A stretch of DNA of 46,158 nt from Micromonospora tarensis (GCF_016803395.1 NZ_JAEVHL010000026.1:1-46158); one strand, 5' to 3'; shown: positions 1 through 9,599, counted from the stretch's first letter. Notes: generated by a model not told the origin, from the sequence alone. Program-made: numbers and translations.

Positions 1-217
1 GACGGCGCGGCCGGCGTGGCCGGGCCGGCGTCGCGGACCTCCCGGCCGGTGTGGGGCGCTGCTCGCCCGGGTCGGCGCTGGGCACCAGTCGGGGCTGCGG
101 TGCCACCCCGCTGCTGCGGGGCGCGGCGGCGTCGGGACCCGGATCGTCGTCGATCGCCGGTCCGGTGGGACGGTCGTCGTGGTCCCGCGCCGTTCGTCTG
201 CCCGTCACGACGTTCAT
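1..217 (-). CDS. Partial N-terminus of an unidentified divergent gene
   Basis: An ATG on the minus strand at 215-217 opens a frame that stays open to the window edge, giving about 72 residues. The peptide begins MNVVTGRRTARDHDDRPTGP and continues rich in Pro, Ala, Asp and Arg, as expected of a disordered N-terminal tail. Third codon positions are mostly G or C, which fits coding use in this genome. There is no convincing Shine-Dalgarno sequence before the ATG, so the start is tentative. It is transcribed away from metG, and about 150 bp of presumed promoter region lies between them. No domain is visible and I assign no function. Confidence 0.35.
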   Translation of the reverse strand, partial: MNVVTGRRTARDHDDRPTGPAIDDDPGPDAAAPRSSGVAPQPRLVPSADPGEQRPTPAGRSATPARPRRPRR

Positions 218-366
218 TGCACACCGGTCCGGGAGCTGGAACGGGCAGCTGAGCCGCGTGTCGACGACAAATCGGACCAATGGCCGGGGTGGTCGGTCCG
301 GTCCGCCGGCCCGGCACCCCCCATTGGTTCGCGGACGCCCCGGACGGGTCACTAGGCTTGCTGCTC

Positions 367-2169
367 ATGAGTCACGTTCTCGCGGCAGTGGCCTGGCCGT
401 ACGCCAACGGCCCCCGCCACATCGGCCACGTCTCCGGTTTCGGCGTTCCCTCCGACGTCTTCGCCCGGTACATGCGGATGGCCGGCCACGACGTGCTCAT
501 GGTCTCCGGCACCGACGAGCACGGCACCCCGATCCAGGTGCAGGCCGACGCCGACGGGGTGACCCCGCGCGAGCTGGCCGACCGGTACAACAGGGTGATC
601 GTCGAGGACCTGCACGGCCTAGGCCTCTCCTACGACCTGTTCACCCGCACCACCACCCGCAACCACTACGCGGTGGTGCAGGAGCTGTTCGAGGGGATGT
701 ACCGCAACGGCTACATCGTGCCGAAGACCACCATGGGCGCGATCTCCCCATCCACCGGGCGCACCCTGCCCGACCGCTACATCGAGGGCACCTGCCCGAT
801 CTGCGGGTACGACAGCGCCCGTGGCGACCAGTGCGACAACTGCGGCAACCAGCTCGACCCGATCGACCTGATCAACCCGAAGTCGCGGATCAACGGGGAG
901 ACCCCGAAGTTCGTCGAGACCGAGCACTTCTTCCTGGACCTGCCCGCCCTGGCCGAGGTGCTGCGGCAGTGGCTGGACACCCGGGAGGGATGGCGGCCCA
1001 ACGTGCTGCGGTTCTCCCGCAACCTGCTCGACGACCTCCAGCCCCGGGCGATCACCCGCGACCTGGAGTGGGGCGTGCCGATCCCGCTGGACGGCTGGCG
1101 CGACCGGCCGGACAAGCGGATCTACGTCTGGTTCGACGCGGTGATCGGCTACCTGTCCGCCTCGATCGAGTGGGCCCGCCGCTCCGGCGACCCCGACGCG
1201 TGGCGGAGGTGGTGGTCCGCCGACGGTGCGGGTAAGGACGCCCAGTCCTACTACTTCATGGGCAAGGACAACATCGTCTTCCACTCGGTGATCTGGCCGG
1301 CGCTGCTCTCCGGCTACTCCGGCGAGGGCTCCCGCGACGGTGAGCCGGGCGAGCTGGGTCGGCTCAACCTGCCCACCGAGGTGGTCTCCAGCGAGTACCT
1401 GACCATGGAAGGGCGCAAGTTCTCCTCGTCCCGCAAGGTGGTCATCTACGTCCGCGACTTCCTGGAGCGCTACGACGCCGACGCGCTGCGGTACTTCATC
1501 GCCGCCGCCGGCCCGGAGAGCAACGACACCGACTTCACCTGGGCCGAATTCCTCCGCCGCAACAACGACGAGCTGGTCGCCGGCTGGGGCAACCTGGTCA
1601 ACCGGTGCGTCTCGATGGCGGCGAAGAACTTCGGGGCGATCCCGCCGGTCGACCCGGCCGGGCTCACCGAGGCCGACGAGGCCCTGCTCGCGGTGGCCCG
1701 CGCCGGGTTCGGCACGGTCGGCGACCTGATCGGCCGGCACCGGCAGAAGCAGGCGATCGGCGAGGCCATGAAGGTGGTCGCCGAGGCCAACAGGTACCTC
1801 TCCGAGCAGGCGCCGTGGAAGCTCAAGGGCGAGGCGGACAAGCCCCGGATGGGCACCATCCTGCACGTCGCCCTCCAGGTGATCAGCGACGCCAACACGC
1901 TGCTCACCCCGTTCCTGCCGCACTCCGCGCAGCAGGTGCACGAACTGCTCGGCGGCACCGGTGTGCACGCGCCGATGCCGGTCATCGAGCAGGTCGACGA
2001 CCTCGACGGCGGCCCGGCGTACCCGGTGCTCACCGGCGACTACACCGTCGGCGCGCGTTGGGAGTCGGTGCCGATCGAGGCGGACCGGCCGCTGGCCGCG
2101 CCGAAGCCGGTGTTCCGCAAGCTCGACCCGTCGATCGTCGACGAGGAGCTGGCCCGACTGGCGGACTGA
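367..2169 (+). CDS. metG: Methionyl-tRNA synthetase
   Basis: Class I aminoacyl-tRNA synthetase that charges tRNA-Met with methionine in the cytoplasm. The 600-residue protein has the N-terminal signature [11 protein letters not shown] with the HIGH motif at residues 18-21. A zinc-knuckle insertion (CPIC...CDNC, about residues 143-160) and the KMSKS-equivalent KFSSSR near residue 352 follow. The C-terminal half is an anticodon-binding helical domain, and the C-terminal EMAP-like tRNA-binding domain of some MetRS is absent. I chose ATG 367 because the protein then begins [15 protein letters not shown], the usual N-terminus; longer in-frame starts upstream (from 280) add a low-complexity segment. 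It is followed convergently by an uncharacterised gene. Confidence 0.96.
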   Translation: MSHVLAAVAWPYANGPRHIGHVSGFGVPSDVFARYMRMAGHDVLMVSGTDEHGTPIQVQADADGVTPRELADRYNRVIVEDLHGLGLSYDLFTRTTTRNHYAVVQELFEGMYRNGYIVPKTTMGAISPSTGRTLPDRYIEGTCPICGYDSARGDQCDNCGNQLDPIDLINPKSRINGETPKFVETEHFFLDLPALAEVLRQWLDTREGWRPNVLRFSRNLLDDLQPRAITRDLEWGVPIPLDGWRDRPDKRIYVWFDAVIGYLSASIEWARRSGDPDAWRRWWSADGAGKDAQSYYFMGKDNIVFHSVIWPALLSGYSGEGSRDGEPGELGRLNLPTEVVSSEYLTMEGRKFSSSRKVVIYVRDFLERYDADALRYFIAAAGPESNDTDFTWAEFLRRNNDELVAGWGNLVNRCVSMAAKNFGAIPPVDPAGLTEADEALLAVARAGFGTVGDLIGRHRQKQAIGEAMKVVAEANRYLSEQAPWKLKGEADKPRMGTILHVALQVISDANTLLTPFLPHSAQQVHELLGGTGVHAPMPVIEQVDDLDGGPAYPVLTGDYTVGARWESVPIEADRPLAAPKPVFRKLDPSIVDEELARLAD

Positions 2170-2212
2170 TCGCCCGGCGCGCGGCGATTGGACCTCCGGC
2201 CGCCGCGCGCCG

Positions 2213-3460
2213 TCACATCACGTACCGGGTGTCCATCACCTGGTCGTTGGTCACCTCGGCGGCCGGCGCCCAGGCCTCGTAGACGCCCCGTTCCTGGCAC
2301 TGCGCACCGGTCGCGGCCACCGTGTCCGGGTTCGGGTAACGCAGCCGGATCCGCAGCCACCCGGCCTCCTCCCGCAGTACCAGGCACGGCACCCCCCGCC
2401 ACTGGGCGAACCGGAGCCGGCGGGCCACCGCGTCCACCGGGTAGCGGGCGGCCCGGGTCATCGCCAGCACCCGGAACCCGCCGGGCAGGTCGGCCACCGC
2501 CTCGTACTCGTTGTCGCCGTACATCCCGACCAGTTGGGTGGAGCGCGGCGCGTCGCCGTTCGGCACGTACTCCTGGTCCGGCGAGAGACCCGGCACCCCG
2601 GCCAGCAGGTGCCGCCACTGCGGGCCCACCATCCGTAACCACCCGCGCTGCTCGGCCTGGTAGGTGTAGAGCACCACCTCGACCCCCTGCGCCGGGTAGG
2701 CGACCAGGGTGGCGTTCGCCGGCATCGGCAGGTCGGCGAAGTCCCGGGTGACGAACTCCGGGATGAGCTGACGGTTGCTGGGCACGAAACCCGTGCCCAG
2801 CACCGGCGCGCCGAGCCGGTCCCGGGATGCCAGTGCGGTCAGACCCCGGTGGGCCTCGCCCGCCGGCACGTCGTAGTCACCCGGATCGGAGGCGCGCCAG
2901 CGCAGCGCGTACGCCACGTCCGAACCGTCCCGGCCGACCTCCCCGTCGGTGCGCAACACTGTCGTCGCCGCGGGCGTCCGCAGATGTGCCACATCGTGTT
3001 CCCGGTAGCAGAAGCCGTGCGGCAGCCAACCCCGCACGTACCCGGAGAGCTGCTGGGCCGAGAGCACCTTCATCATCCGGGTGCCCCGCCGGACCACCGC
3101 CGATCCGCGCGCCATCGCCAGCACCGGGTCACTGGCCGCCGCCGGTTGCTGGCTGAGCTGGTGCAGGTACGCCCAACCCCGTTCGCGGTGCGCCGGCATC
3201 ATCAGCGGCGTCTCCGGCTCGTCGGCCGGTTCCGTCGCCCCGTGCACGGCGGTCACCTCGGTGACGTGCACGAACCGGCGCCACGGCAGGGCGCCACCGG
3301 GGCGGGGCGCCCACTCGAAGCCGTTCACCTCGTCCGCGCTGAACAGCTCGTACGCGGCGCCGCGGGCGATCTCCTCGGCGGGGTAGACGCCGCCAGCGAA
3401 CGCCACCCGCAGCCCGGTCCGTTCGTCCTCGGTCCCGCCGACCCGGGGGGTGACGCTCAT
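2213..3460 (-). CDS. Conserved-looking hypothetical protein, 415 aa
   Basis: A clean coding frame of 415 residues with strong G/C third positions and no predicted signal peptide or membrane segment. I place the start at ATG 3460, which has the Shine-Dalgarno GGGAGGTG about five bases upstream, rather than at the GTG at 3496. The protein is rich in Trp, Arg and Tyr and seems to contain two related halves, each with a WRRF/WRHL-like segment followed by a valine-rich strand pattern, so it may be an internal duplication. I do not recognise a family. It lies convergent to metG and divergent from tatD, and only about 120 bp separates it from the tatD start. The context gives no clear functional clue. 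Confidence 0.75.
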   Translation of the reverse strand: MSVTPRVGGTEDERTGLRVAFAGGVYPAEEIARGAAYELFSADEVNGFEWAPRPGGALPWRRFVHVTEVTAVHGATEPADEPETPLMMPAHRERGWAYLHQLSQQPAAASDPVLAMARGSAVVRRGTRMMKVLSAQQLSGYVRGWLPHGFCYREHDVAHLRTPAATTVLRTDGEVGRDGSDVAYALRWRASDPGDYDVPAGEAHRGLTALASRDRLGAPVLGTGFVPSNRQLIPEFVTRDFADLPMPANATLVAYPAQGVEVVLYTYQAEQRGWLRMVGPQWRHLLAGVPGLSPDQEYVPNGDAPRSTQLVGMYGDNEYEAVADLPGGFRVLAMTRAARYPVDAVARRLRFAQWRGVPCLVLREEAGWLRIRLRYPNPDTVAATGAQCQERGVYEAWAPAAEVTNDQVMDTRYVM

Positions 3461-3582
3461 ACCGTCACCTCCCGTGTCCTCAGCGAGCTCGCTCACCGGC
3501 GACGGTAGAGTCGCGCGGCGTAGTCGAGGTGAACGTCGGGTGGCGGGCAGATGGACAGGCCCGGTGTGTGATGCTGTCGCTG

Positions 3583-4470
3583 ATGAGCGAGCCCACTGAG
3601 TCCCGCCGAGAGCGGGTTGCGCGACGGGCCGGAGAGTTTCCGCCCGCCCCCGAGTCGCTGCCCCGCCCGGTGCTGGACAGCCACACCCACCTGGACATCA
3701 CGGTCAGCGAGGCCGGTGTGCCCGGCGGCGGGCCGGCCGACGACCCGGTTGCCGCGGCGATCGCGTTGGCCACCGGGGTCGGCGTGGACCGGCTGGTTCA
3801 GGTGGGGGTGGACGTCGCCTCCTCGCGGTGGGGCGCGGACACCGCCGACAAGTACCCGGCCGTGCTGGCCACCGTGGCGCTGCACCCCAACGAGGCACCC
3901 CGGCTGACCGACCTCGACGAGGCGCTGCGGGAGATCGAGTCACTCGCCGCGCGGGACCGGGTCCGGGGCATTGGCGAGACCGGTATGGACTTCTTCCGGA
4001 CCGGCGACGAGGGGCGGGCCGCGCAGGAGGAGAGTTTCCGGGCGCACATCGCCATCGCCAAGCGGTACGACAAGACGCTTGTCATCCACGACCGGGACGC
4101 GCACGCCGACGTGCTGCGGATCCTCGACGACGAGGGCGCTCCCGACCGGGTGGTGTTGCACTGCTTCTCCGGTGACGCCGACTTCGCCCGGGAGTGCGTC
4201 CGCCGGGGCTACCTGTTGAGCTTCGCCGGCACGGTGACCTTCGGCAGCGCCGCGCCGCTGCGCGAGGCCGCCGCGCTGACCCCGGTGGACCAGCTGCTGG
4301 TGGAGACCGACGCCCCGTACCTCACCCCGATGCCGCACCGGGGCCGGCCGAACGCCTCGTACCTGATCCCGCTCACCGTCCGCGCGCTCGCCGCGACCAC
4401 CGGCAGTGACCTGGACGAGTTGTGCGCGGCCATCTCCACCACCGGCGACCGGGTCTTCGGGCCGTGGTGA
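3583..4470 (+). CDS. tatD: TatD family metal-dependent DNase
   Basis: A 295-residue amidohydrolase-fold hydrolase of the TatD/YcfH family, whose members act as metal-dependent 3'-5' deoxyribonucleases. The metal-binding motif DSHTHLD lies near residue 31, the glutamate motif [10 protein letters not shown] near residue 129, IHDRDA and LHCFSGD carry the later histidines, and ETDAPYLTP near residue 244 carries the catalytic aspartate. ATG 3583 is chosen because it begins MSEPTES; an earlier in-frame start at 3529 would add 18 residues overlapping the intergenic region. It is followed after 46 bp by rsmA. In many actinobacteria an rpf resuscitation factor sits between these genes, and none is present here. 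Confidence 0.93.
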   Translation: MSEPTESRRERVARRAGEFPPAPESLPRPVLDSHTHLDITVSEAGVPGGGPADDPVAAAIALATGVGVDRLVQVGVDVASSRWGADTADKYPAVLATVALHPNEAPRLTDLDEALREIESLAARDRVRGIGETGMDFFRTGDEGRAAQEESFRAHIAIAKRYDKTLVIHDRDAHADVLRILDDEGAPDRVVLHCFSGDADFARECVRRGYLLSFAGTVTFGSAAPLREAAALTPVDQLLVETDAPYLTPMPHRGRPNASYLIPLTVRALAATTGSDLDELCAAISTTGDRVFGPW

Positions 4471-4516
4471 GCCCGGCCCGACGGTCGGCGCCGACCCCGT
4501 CGCTACGCTGCCAGGC

Positions 4517-5386
4517 ATGACCGGTCTCCTCGGCCCGGCGGAGATCCGGGAACTCGCCGCCCGGCTGGGCGTCGCGCCCACCAAGAAGCTGGGCCAGAAC
4601 TTCGTGCACGACCCGAACACCGTGCGCCGGATCGTCACCGCCGCCGGTCTGACCCCCGACGACGTGGCAGTGGAGGTGGGTCCCGGACTCGGCTCGTTGA
4701 CCCTGGGGCTGTTGCCGGTCGCCGGGCACGTGCACGCCGTGGAGATCGACCCGGTGCTCGCCGGGGCGCTGCCCGAGACCGTCGCGCGGCACGCCGGGGC
4801 CGACACCGGCCGGCTCACCGTGCATCCCGCCGACGCCCTGCGCATCGACGCCGCCACGTTGGCCGACCCGCCGCCGACCGCGCTGGTGGCGAACCTGCCC
4901 TACAACGTGGCAGTGCCGGTGGTGCTGCACCTGCTCGCCGTGCTGCCCACCCTGCGACACGGCCTGGTGATGGTGCAGAAGGAGGTCGCCGACCGGCTCG
5001 TCGCCGGTCCCGGCTCGAAGGTGTACGGCATCCCGTCGGTCAAGCTCGCCTGGTACGCCCAGGCCCGGGGCGCTGGGCGGGTGCCCCCGAACGTGTTCTG
5101 GCCGGTGCCGAACGTCGACTCCGGTCTGGTCTCCTTCAGCCGCCGGAAGCCGCCCCGGGACGACGTGTCCCGGGAACGGGTCTTCGCGGTGGTGGACGCG
5201 GCGTTCGCGCAGCGCCGCAAGACGCTGCGCGCCGCGCTGGCCGGCTGGGCTGGTGGCGCGGACCGGGCCGCCGAGGCGCTCACCGCCGCCGGCGTCGACC
5301 CGGGCGCCCGGGGGGAGTCGCTGACCGTGGCGCAGTTCGCCGCCATCGCCGCGTCGGCTCCGGTCGGTACGCCGGCCGCGAAGTAG
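4517..5386 (+). CDS. rsmA: 16S rRNA (adenine1518-N6/adenine1519-N6)-dimethyltransferase
   Basis: The KsgA/RsmA enzyme dimethylates two adjacent adenines in the 3'-terminal hairpin of 16S rRNA during small-subunit maturation, using S-adenosylmethionine. The 289-residue protein has the family's LGQNFVHD motif at residues 25-32, the SAM-binding GPGLGSLT loop near residue 58 and the catalytic NLPYNVAVP motif near residue 125. ATG 4517 is the start that places LGQNF at its normal distance; the frame is open further upstream to 4406 but would overlap tatD. It precedes ispE, with a 26-codon mini-ORF in between, an order typical of actinobacteria. Confidence 0.95.
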   Translation: MTGLLGPAEIRELAARLGVAPTKKLGQNFVHDPNTVRRIVTAAGLTPDDVAVEVGPGLGSLTLGLLPVAGHVHAVEIDPVLAGALPETVARHAGADTGRLTVHPADALRIDAATLADPPPTALVANLPYNVAVPVVLHLLAVLPTLRHGLVMVQKEVADRLVAGPGSKVYGIPSVKLAWYAQARGAGRVPPNVFWPVPNVDSGLVSFSRRKPPRDDVSRERVFAVVDAAFAQRRKTLRAALAGWAGGADRAAEALTAAGVDPGARGESLTVAQFAAIAASAPVGTPAAK

Positions 5387-5395
5387 GCTGACGCC

Positions 5396-5476
5396 GTGCC
5401 CGCCGAGGACGTTGAGGAGCTGATCGTGGCCAAGCCGTTCGACATCCGCCTGCACCTGCCGGATGTCACCCCGTGA
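5396..5476 (+). CDS. Bridging mini-ORF between rsmA and ispE, 26 aa
   Basis: A short frame begins at GTG 5396, nine bases after the rsmA stop, and ends at TGA 5474-5476. Its stop overlaps the ispE GTG start by four bases (GTGA at 5473-5476). The peptide begins MPAEDVEELIVAKPFDIRLH. G/C-rich third positions and the exact four-base overlap suggest that it is translated and couples ispE translation to rsmA. No Shine-Dalgarno is obvious and no homologue is recognised, so it could also be chance. Confidence 0.35.
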   Translation: MPAEDVEELIVAKPFDIRLHLPDVTP

Positions 5477-6422
5477 CCGAGGCTTGGCGACCGGACGACG
5501 AGGACGAGCGACGCGGCGCCGCCGGGCCGGTGAAGGTCCGGGTGCCGGCGAAGGTCAACCTGCACCTCGGGGTGGGTCCGCTGCGCCGCGACGGATTCCA
5601 CGAGCTGAACACGATCTACCACGCCATCTCGATCTACGACGAGCTGACCGCCCGCCGGGGCGACACCCTCGCCCTGACCATGGAGGGTGAGGGCACCGGC
5701 GAGCTGGCCCTGGACGACAGCAACCTGGTGATCCGCGCGGCGCACGCCCTCGCCGGTTACGCGGGCGTGCTGCCGCACGCGCGACTGCACCTGCGTAAGC
5801 AGATCCCCCTCGCCGGTGGGCTGGCCGGCGGCAGCGCCGACGCGGCCGCCGCGTTGGTGGCCTGTGACGCGCTCTGGGGCACCGGGCTCTCCCGCGACGA
5901 GCTGGCCGGGATCGCCGCCGACCTCGGCTCCGACGTGCCCTTCCTGATCTACGGGGGCACCGCGCTGGGCACCGGCCGGGGCGAGGCGATCAGTCCGGTG
6001 CTGGCCCGCCCCACCTCGTGGCACTGGGTGGTGGCGATCGCCGACGCCGGCCTCTCCACGCCGGCCGCGTACCGGGAGCTGGATCGGCTCCGCGACTCGG
6101 GTGCCGCCGGCGCACCGCTGGGCAGCACCGATGCCCTGCTGGGGGCGTTGCGTCAGCGCGACCCCCGGGTGCTCGCCCGTACCCTCGGCAACGACCTCCA
6201 GGATGCCGCGCTGACCATGCGCCCGGCGCTGGCTGACACCCTCAAGGCCGGCGAGGCGGCCGGCGCGCTCACCGGCATCGTCTCCGGCTCGGGCCGACCT
6301 GCGTGTTTCTCGCCGCCAGCGCGGCCGACGCGGAGCGGATCGCCGCCGAGTTGACCGCTGCGGGCGTGTGCCGGGAGGCGCGGGTGGCGCACGGTCCGGT
6401 CGCCGGTGCCCGGATCGGCTGA
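5473..6422 (+). CDS. ispE: 4-diphosphocytidyl-2-C-methyl-D-erythritol kinase (frameshifted in this sequence)
   Basis: IspE phosphorylates CDP-methylerythritol in the non-mevalonate isoprenoid pathway. The frame starts at GTG 5473, with PAKVNLHLGVGP near residue 20 and the GHMP-kinase ATP loop PLAGGLAGGSADAAAAL near residue 115. The reading frame breaks near 6291-6295: the family motif GSGPTCVF would need GGGCCCGACC, but the sequence reads GGGCCGACC. The uncorrected frame ends at 6354 with a nonsense tail. Adding one C restores the GHMP C-terminus (FLAASAADAERIAAEL) and a stop at 6420-6422, giving about 316 residues, the usual length. The gene is normally essential, so I treat this as a probable sequence error. 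Confidence 0.88.
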
Positions 6423-6499
6423 CCGCACGTCCGGTCGGTCCACCGCGCCCCTGCCGACGGGCGGCGCGGACGGCTGAGGCGTCCGCGTACCCTTGGGTC

Positions 6500-6535
6500 A
6501 GGCGTCCCGAGGTGCCCGCCGGCACCGGGACGCCT
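6500..6535. promoter_or_regulatory. Long hairpin in the ABC-F 5' region
   Basis: AGGCGTCCC pairs with GGGACGCCT and inner GGTGCC pairs with GGCACC, giving a 15-bp stem with a two-base GA bulge and a CGCC loop. It ends 19 bases before the ABC-F start and lacks a clear U-tract (TTGATC follows). It could terminate ispE transcription or act as a 5'-leader hairpin or attenuator for the ABC-F gene. The structure is seen in the sequence; its role is inferred. Confidence 0.55.
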
Positions 6536-6554
6536 TGATCATGAAGGGTGGAAT

Positions 6555-8358
6555 GTGGCGAACATCGTCAATCTGGACCGGGTGTCCAAGGGCTACGGCG
6601 CCGCTGGGCGGCTGCTCACGGACGTCTCGCTCGGCCTGGACGACGCCGACCGGATCGGCGTGGTCGGCCTCAACGGCGCCGGGAAGTCCACCCTGCTGCG
6701 GCTGCTCACCAAGCAGGAGGATCCCGACGACGGCCGGGTGACCCACCGTCGCGACCTGCGCGTGCTCTGGCTGCCGCAGCAGCTCACCCTCGCCCCCGAC
6801 GCCACCGTCCGGGACGTGGTGCTCGGCACCGCCTGGCTCGCCGAGGGCATGGGCGCCGAGCACGAGTGGGCCGGCGACGCCGGGGTGCGCGCCATCCTCG
6901 ACGGCCTCGGCATGCCGCACCTCGGTCTCGACCAGCCGGTCGGCCCGATGTCCGGTGGCGAACGACGCCGGGTGGCGCTCGCCGCGCTGCTCGTCCGCGA
7001 CTCCGACCTGCTCATCCTCGACGAGCCCACCAACCACCTGGACGTCGGCGGTGTCGACTGGCTGGCCCGGCACCTGGTCGGCCGCAAGGGCGCCCTGGCC
7101 GTGGTCACCCACGACCGGTGGTTCCTGGACGCGGTCTGCACCACCACCTGGGAGGTCGCCGACCAGACCGTCCGCGCCTACGAGGGTGGCTTCGCCGCCT
7201 GGATCCTCGCCCGCGCCGAGCGCGAGCGCGTCGCCGCCGCCACCGAGGCCCGCCGGCAGAACCTGCTCCGCAAGGAGATCGCCTGGCTGCGCCGTGGGCC
7301 GCCGGCCCGGACCTCCAAGCCGCAGTTCCGCATCGACGCCGCCAACGCGCTGATCGCCGACGTACCGCCGGCGCGGGACACCATGTCGTTGCAGCGCATG
7401 GCCGTCTCCCGGCTCGGCAAGCAGGTGTACGAGCTGGAGAACGTCGAGCTGCACGCCGGGCCGAAGGAGATCCTGCGCGACGTCACCTGGCTGGTCGGTC
7501 CCGGCGACCGGATCGCCATCCTCGGTGCCAACGGCGCCGGCAAGACCACGTTGCTGCGGATGCTCGCCGGCATCACCCGCCCCGACGGTGGCCGTCTCGG
7601 CACCGGCTCCACAGTGCGGCCCGCGTTCCTGTCCCAGGAGCTCGCCGAGTTGCCCGGGCACCTGCGCGTGCTCGAAGCCGTCGAGGAGGTCGCCCGCCGG
7701 GTGCAGCTCGGTGACCGGGAGGTCTCCGCGTCCCAGCTCGCCGAGGTGTTCGGCTTCGACGACCGCCGGCTCTGGACCCCGGTCAGCGACCTCTCCGGTG
7801 GGGAACGCCGCCGGTTGCAGATGCTGCGCCTGCTCGCGGGAGAGCCCAACGTGCTGCTCTTCGACGAGCCCACCAACGACCTGGACACCGACACTCTCGC
7901 CGCGTTGGAGGACCTGCTCGATTCGTGGCCCGGCACGATCATCGTGGCCAGCCACGACCGCTACCTGATCGAGCGGGTCACCGACACCGCGTACGGGATG
8001 TTCGGTGACGGCCGGCTGGTGCACCTGCCGGGCGGGGTGGACGAGTACCTGGCGCGGACCGCGGAGCGGCCGCGCCTCCCGGGGTGGCGCCAGCCCGAGC
8101 AGCGCGCCCGCCAGCCCGGGCACCGGTGGCATGTCCGCCGCCGAGGTCCGGCAGGCCCGCAAGGAACTGAGCCGGCTGGAGCGGCAGCTCGGCAAGCTCG
8201 ACCAGCGCGAGACCACGTTGCTCGATCAGCTCGCGGCGGACGCCACCGACTATGCCCGGGTCGCCGAGTTGGACGCCCAGCTCAAGGATCTGCGCGCCGA
8301 GCGGGAGCAGATCGAGGAGAGCTGGATGACCCTCGCCGAGGACTTGCCGGAGAGCTGA
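6555..8358 (+). CDS. ABC-F family ATP-binding protein, Uup-like (frameshifted in this sequence)
   Basis: A soluble tandem-ATPase protein of the ABC-F group, which acts on ribosomes or translation rather than in transport. The first domain has GLNGAGKST near residue 40, the signature MSGGERRR near 132 and LILDEPTNHLD. The second has GANGAGKTT near 324, LSGGERRR near 412 and LFDEPTNDLD. The C-terminal segment from 8131 (MSAAEVRQARKELSRLER...) is a Uup-type coiled coil. That coil lies in the +1 frame relative to the ATPase part, so a net frameshift falls in the proline/alanine-rich linker between about 8065 and 8125. Read straight through, the first frame runs to 8519 as nonsense. GTG 6555 follows an AAGGGTGG ribosome-binding site. 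Corrected length is about 600 residues. Confidence 0.88.
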
Positions 8359-8459
8359 ACGGTCCGGGCGCGCCGACCCGGGACCGTGTGCGGCGTCACA
8401 CCGCCACATGCGAGACAATCGTCGGCGACACCTCACCCCACGGCGTTGGAGACACAGAC

Positions 8460-8914
8460 ATGGCCCACACCCCCGTCAACCACCCCGCGCGCCGATCTAC
8501 CGGGCGATCGGCGGGCTGACCGGTCTGTACCTGGTCGTCTTCGGTGTGCTCGGCATCGTCACGAGCGCCGGCAACGAGATCCTCGCGCAGGACGACACCC
8601 GGGTCCTCGGTCAGGGCACCAACCTCGGCTTCTCGCTGCTCAGCGTGCTGCTCGGGCTCGTCGTGCTGGTCGGCACCGCGCTCGGCCGCAACATCGACGT
8701 GGCGATCAACCAGTGGCTGGCGTACTCGCTGATGGTGATCGGCCTGGGTGGTCTCGCGTTCATCCGGACCGACGCCAACATCTTCAACTTCAGCATCACC
8801 ACGGTGATCGTGGTGCTGTCGGTCAGCCTGGTGCTGCTCGTGGTCGGCATGTACGGCAAGGTCGGCACGGACGATGAGGCGGAGGCGTTCCAGAAGGCTC
8901 GTCTCGTTCTCTGA
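8460..8914 (+). CDS. DUF4383 membrane protein, copy 1 (frameshifted in this sequence)
   Basis: A four-helix membrane protein of about 151 residues matching the DUF4383 pattern. ATG 8460 gives MAHTPVNHPAR, and the sequence then breaks near 8491: CGCGCCGATCTACC should be CGCGCCCGATCTACC. Adding one C restores NHPARPIYRAIGGLTGLYLV, which aligns with the start of the second copy (NHPARPLYRLLSGLIGVYIL). Hydrophobic segments lie around LTGLYLVVFGVLGIV, LGFSLLSVLLGLVVLVG, LAYSLMVIGLGGLAFI and VIVVLSVSLVLLVVG. A conserved NIFNFS segment precedes the last helix. The function of this family is unknown. It is about 100 bp downstream of the ABC-F gene and 200 bp upstream of its paralogue. Confidence 0.8.
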
Positions 8915-8922
8915 ATCCTTTG

Positions 8923-9019
8923 GGTCGCGGCCGGGGGTTTTCGCCGGAGCCCGAGCTGCTCCGGGCGGTCAGGCTTGATCCCTGCGCAGCTCGGGCTCCG
9001 GCGAAAACCTGACTTGGTC
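8923..9019 (+). ncRNA. Structured palindromic element B, copy 1 (candidate novel structured RNA or DNA element)
   Basis: A perfect 21-bp inverted repeat (arms 8938-8958 and 8987-9007) encloses a 28-base loop (8959-8986) that contains GGTCAGGCTTGATCCCT. It is flanked by a 5' block at 8923-8937 (GGTCGCGGCCGGGGG) and a 3' block at 9008-9019 (CCTGACTTGGTC). A second copy at 38501-38595 keeps the loop (27 of 28 bases) and both flanking blocks but has a completely different stem that is again self-complementary. Loop GTCAGG (8968-8973) is complementary to CCTGAC (9008-9013). The element lies between the two DUF4383 genes. Strand, transcription and function are unknown; a terminator or a mobile repeat are alternatives. 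Confidence 0.6.
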
Positions 9020-9116
9020 CAGCCTTCGGCGGACCCTTTCGGCTTCGTGGTTCTTCGGACAGTTGGCGCTGCCCGGGGTGACAATCTCCTGAATTGGTCA
9101 ATCAGGGGGTCTGGTT

Positions 9117-9593
9117 ATGCCGCACTTTCCGGTCAATCATCCGGCACGGCCGCTCTACCGGCTTCTCTCCGGGCTGATCGGCGTCTACATCCTGGTCTTT
9201 GGCGTCTGGGGCGTCGCCGAGACGATCGGCGACCCGCTCTTCGCCCGGAGCAGCACCTGGGCCCTCGGGCTGCGGACCAACCTGGCCTTCTCGCTCGCCT
9301 CGGTGGTCTTCGGAATCGTCCTGATCATCGGGGCTTCGCGGCGCACCAACCTCGGCCACTACATGAACCTCACCGCCGGCGCGGTGTTCCTGGTGACAAG
9401 CATCCTGATGATGTCCGTGCTGCAGACCGAGGCGAACTTCCTCAACTTCTCGATGTCGACAGTGGTGGTGTCGATGCTGTTCGGTCTGATCCTGCTGGGC
9501 ACCGGCCTGTACGACAAGGTCGGCCCGCCGGAGCGGGCCGAGGCGGAGCGGGAGCGCCGCAGACACCCGGTGGCCGACGTGCACCGCCGTTGA
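9117..9593 (+). CDS. DUF4383 membrane protein, copy 2
   Basis: A 158-residue membrane protein paralogous to the gene at 8460-8914. Both share the N-terminal PVNHPARP(I/L)YR motif, four hydrophobic segments (GVYILVFGVWGVAE, FSLASVVFGIVLIIG, AVFLVTSILMMSV, VVVSMLFGLILLGTGLY) and an (N/F)xxNFSxxTVV segment before the last helix, and both end the hydrophobic core with a GxYxKVG motif. The start ATG 9117 has AGGGGG seven bases upstream. The C-terminus is a charged tail rich in Arg and Glu. No function is established. Its stop lies six bases from the end of the convergent TetR gene. Confidence 0.85.
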   Translation: MPHFPVNHPARPLYRLLSGLIGVYILVFGVWGVAETIGDPLFARSSTWALGLRTNLAFSLASVVFGIVLIIGASRRTNLGHYMNLTAGAVFLVTSILMMSVLQTEANFLNFSMSTVVVSMLFGLILLGTGLYDKVGPPERAEAERERRRHPVADVHRR

Positions 9594-9599
9594 CCGGCG

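Noticed and set aside
619..1968. A 449-codon minus-strand frame opposite metG
   Set aside because: It is a shadow of the metG codon pattern with no recognisable domain.
6291..6422. Programmed frameshifting in ispE
   Set aside because: There is no slippery heptamer or downstream structure, and seven other genes show similar lesions, so a sequence error explains it more simply.
8923..9019. Element B as an integron attC site or IS end
   Set aside because: There is no integrase, no R'/R'' core sites, no transposase and no target-site duplication in view.
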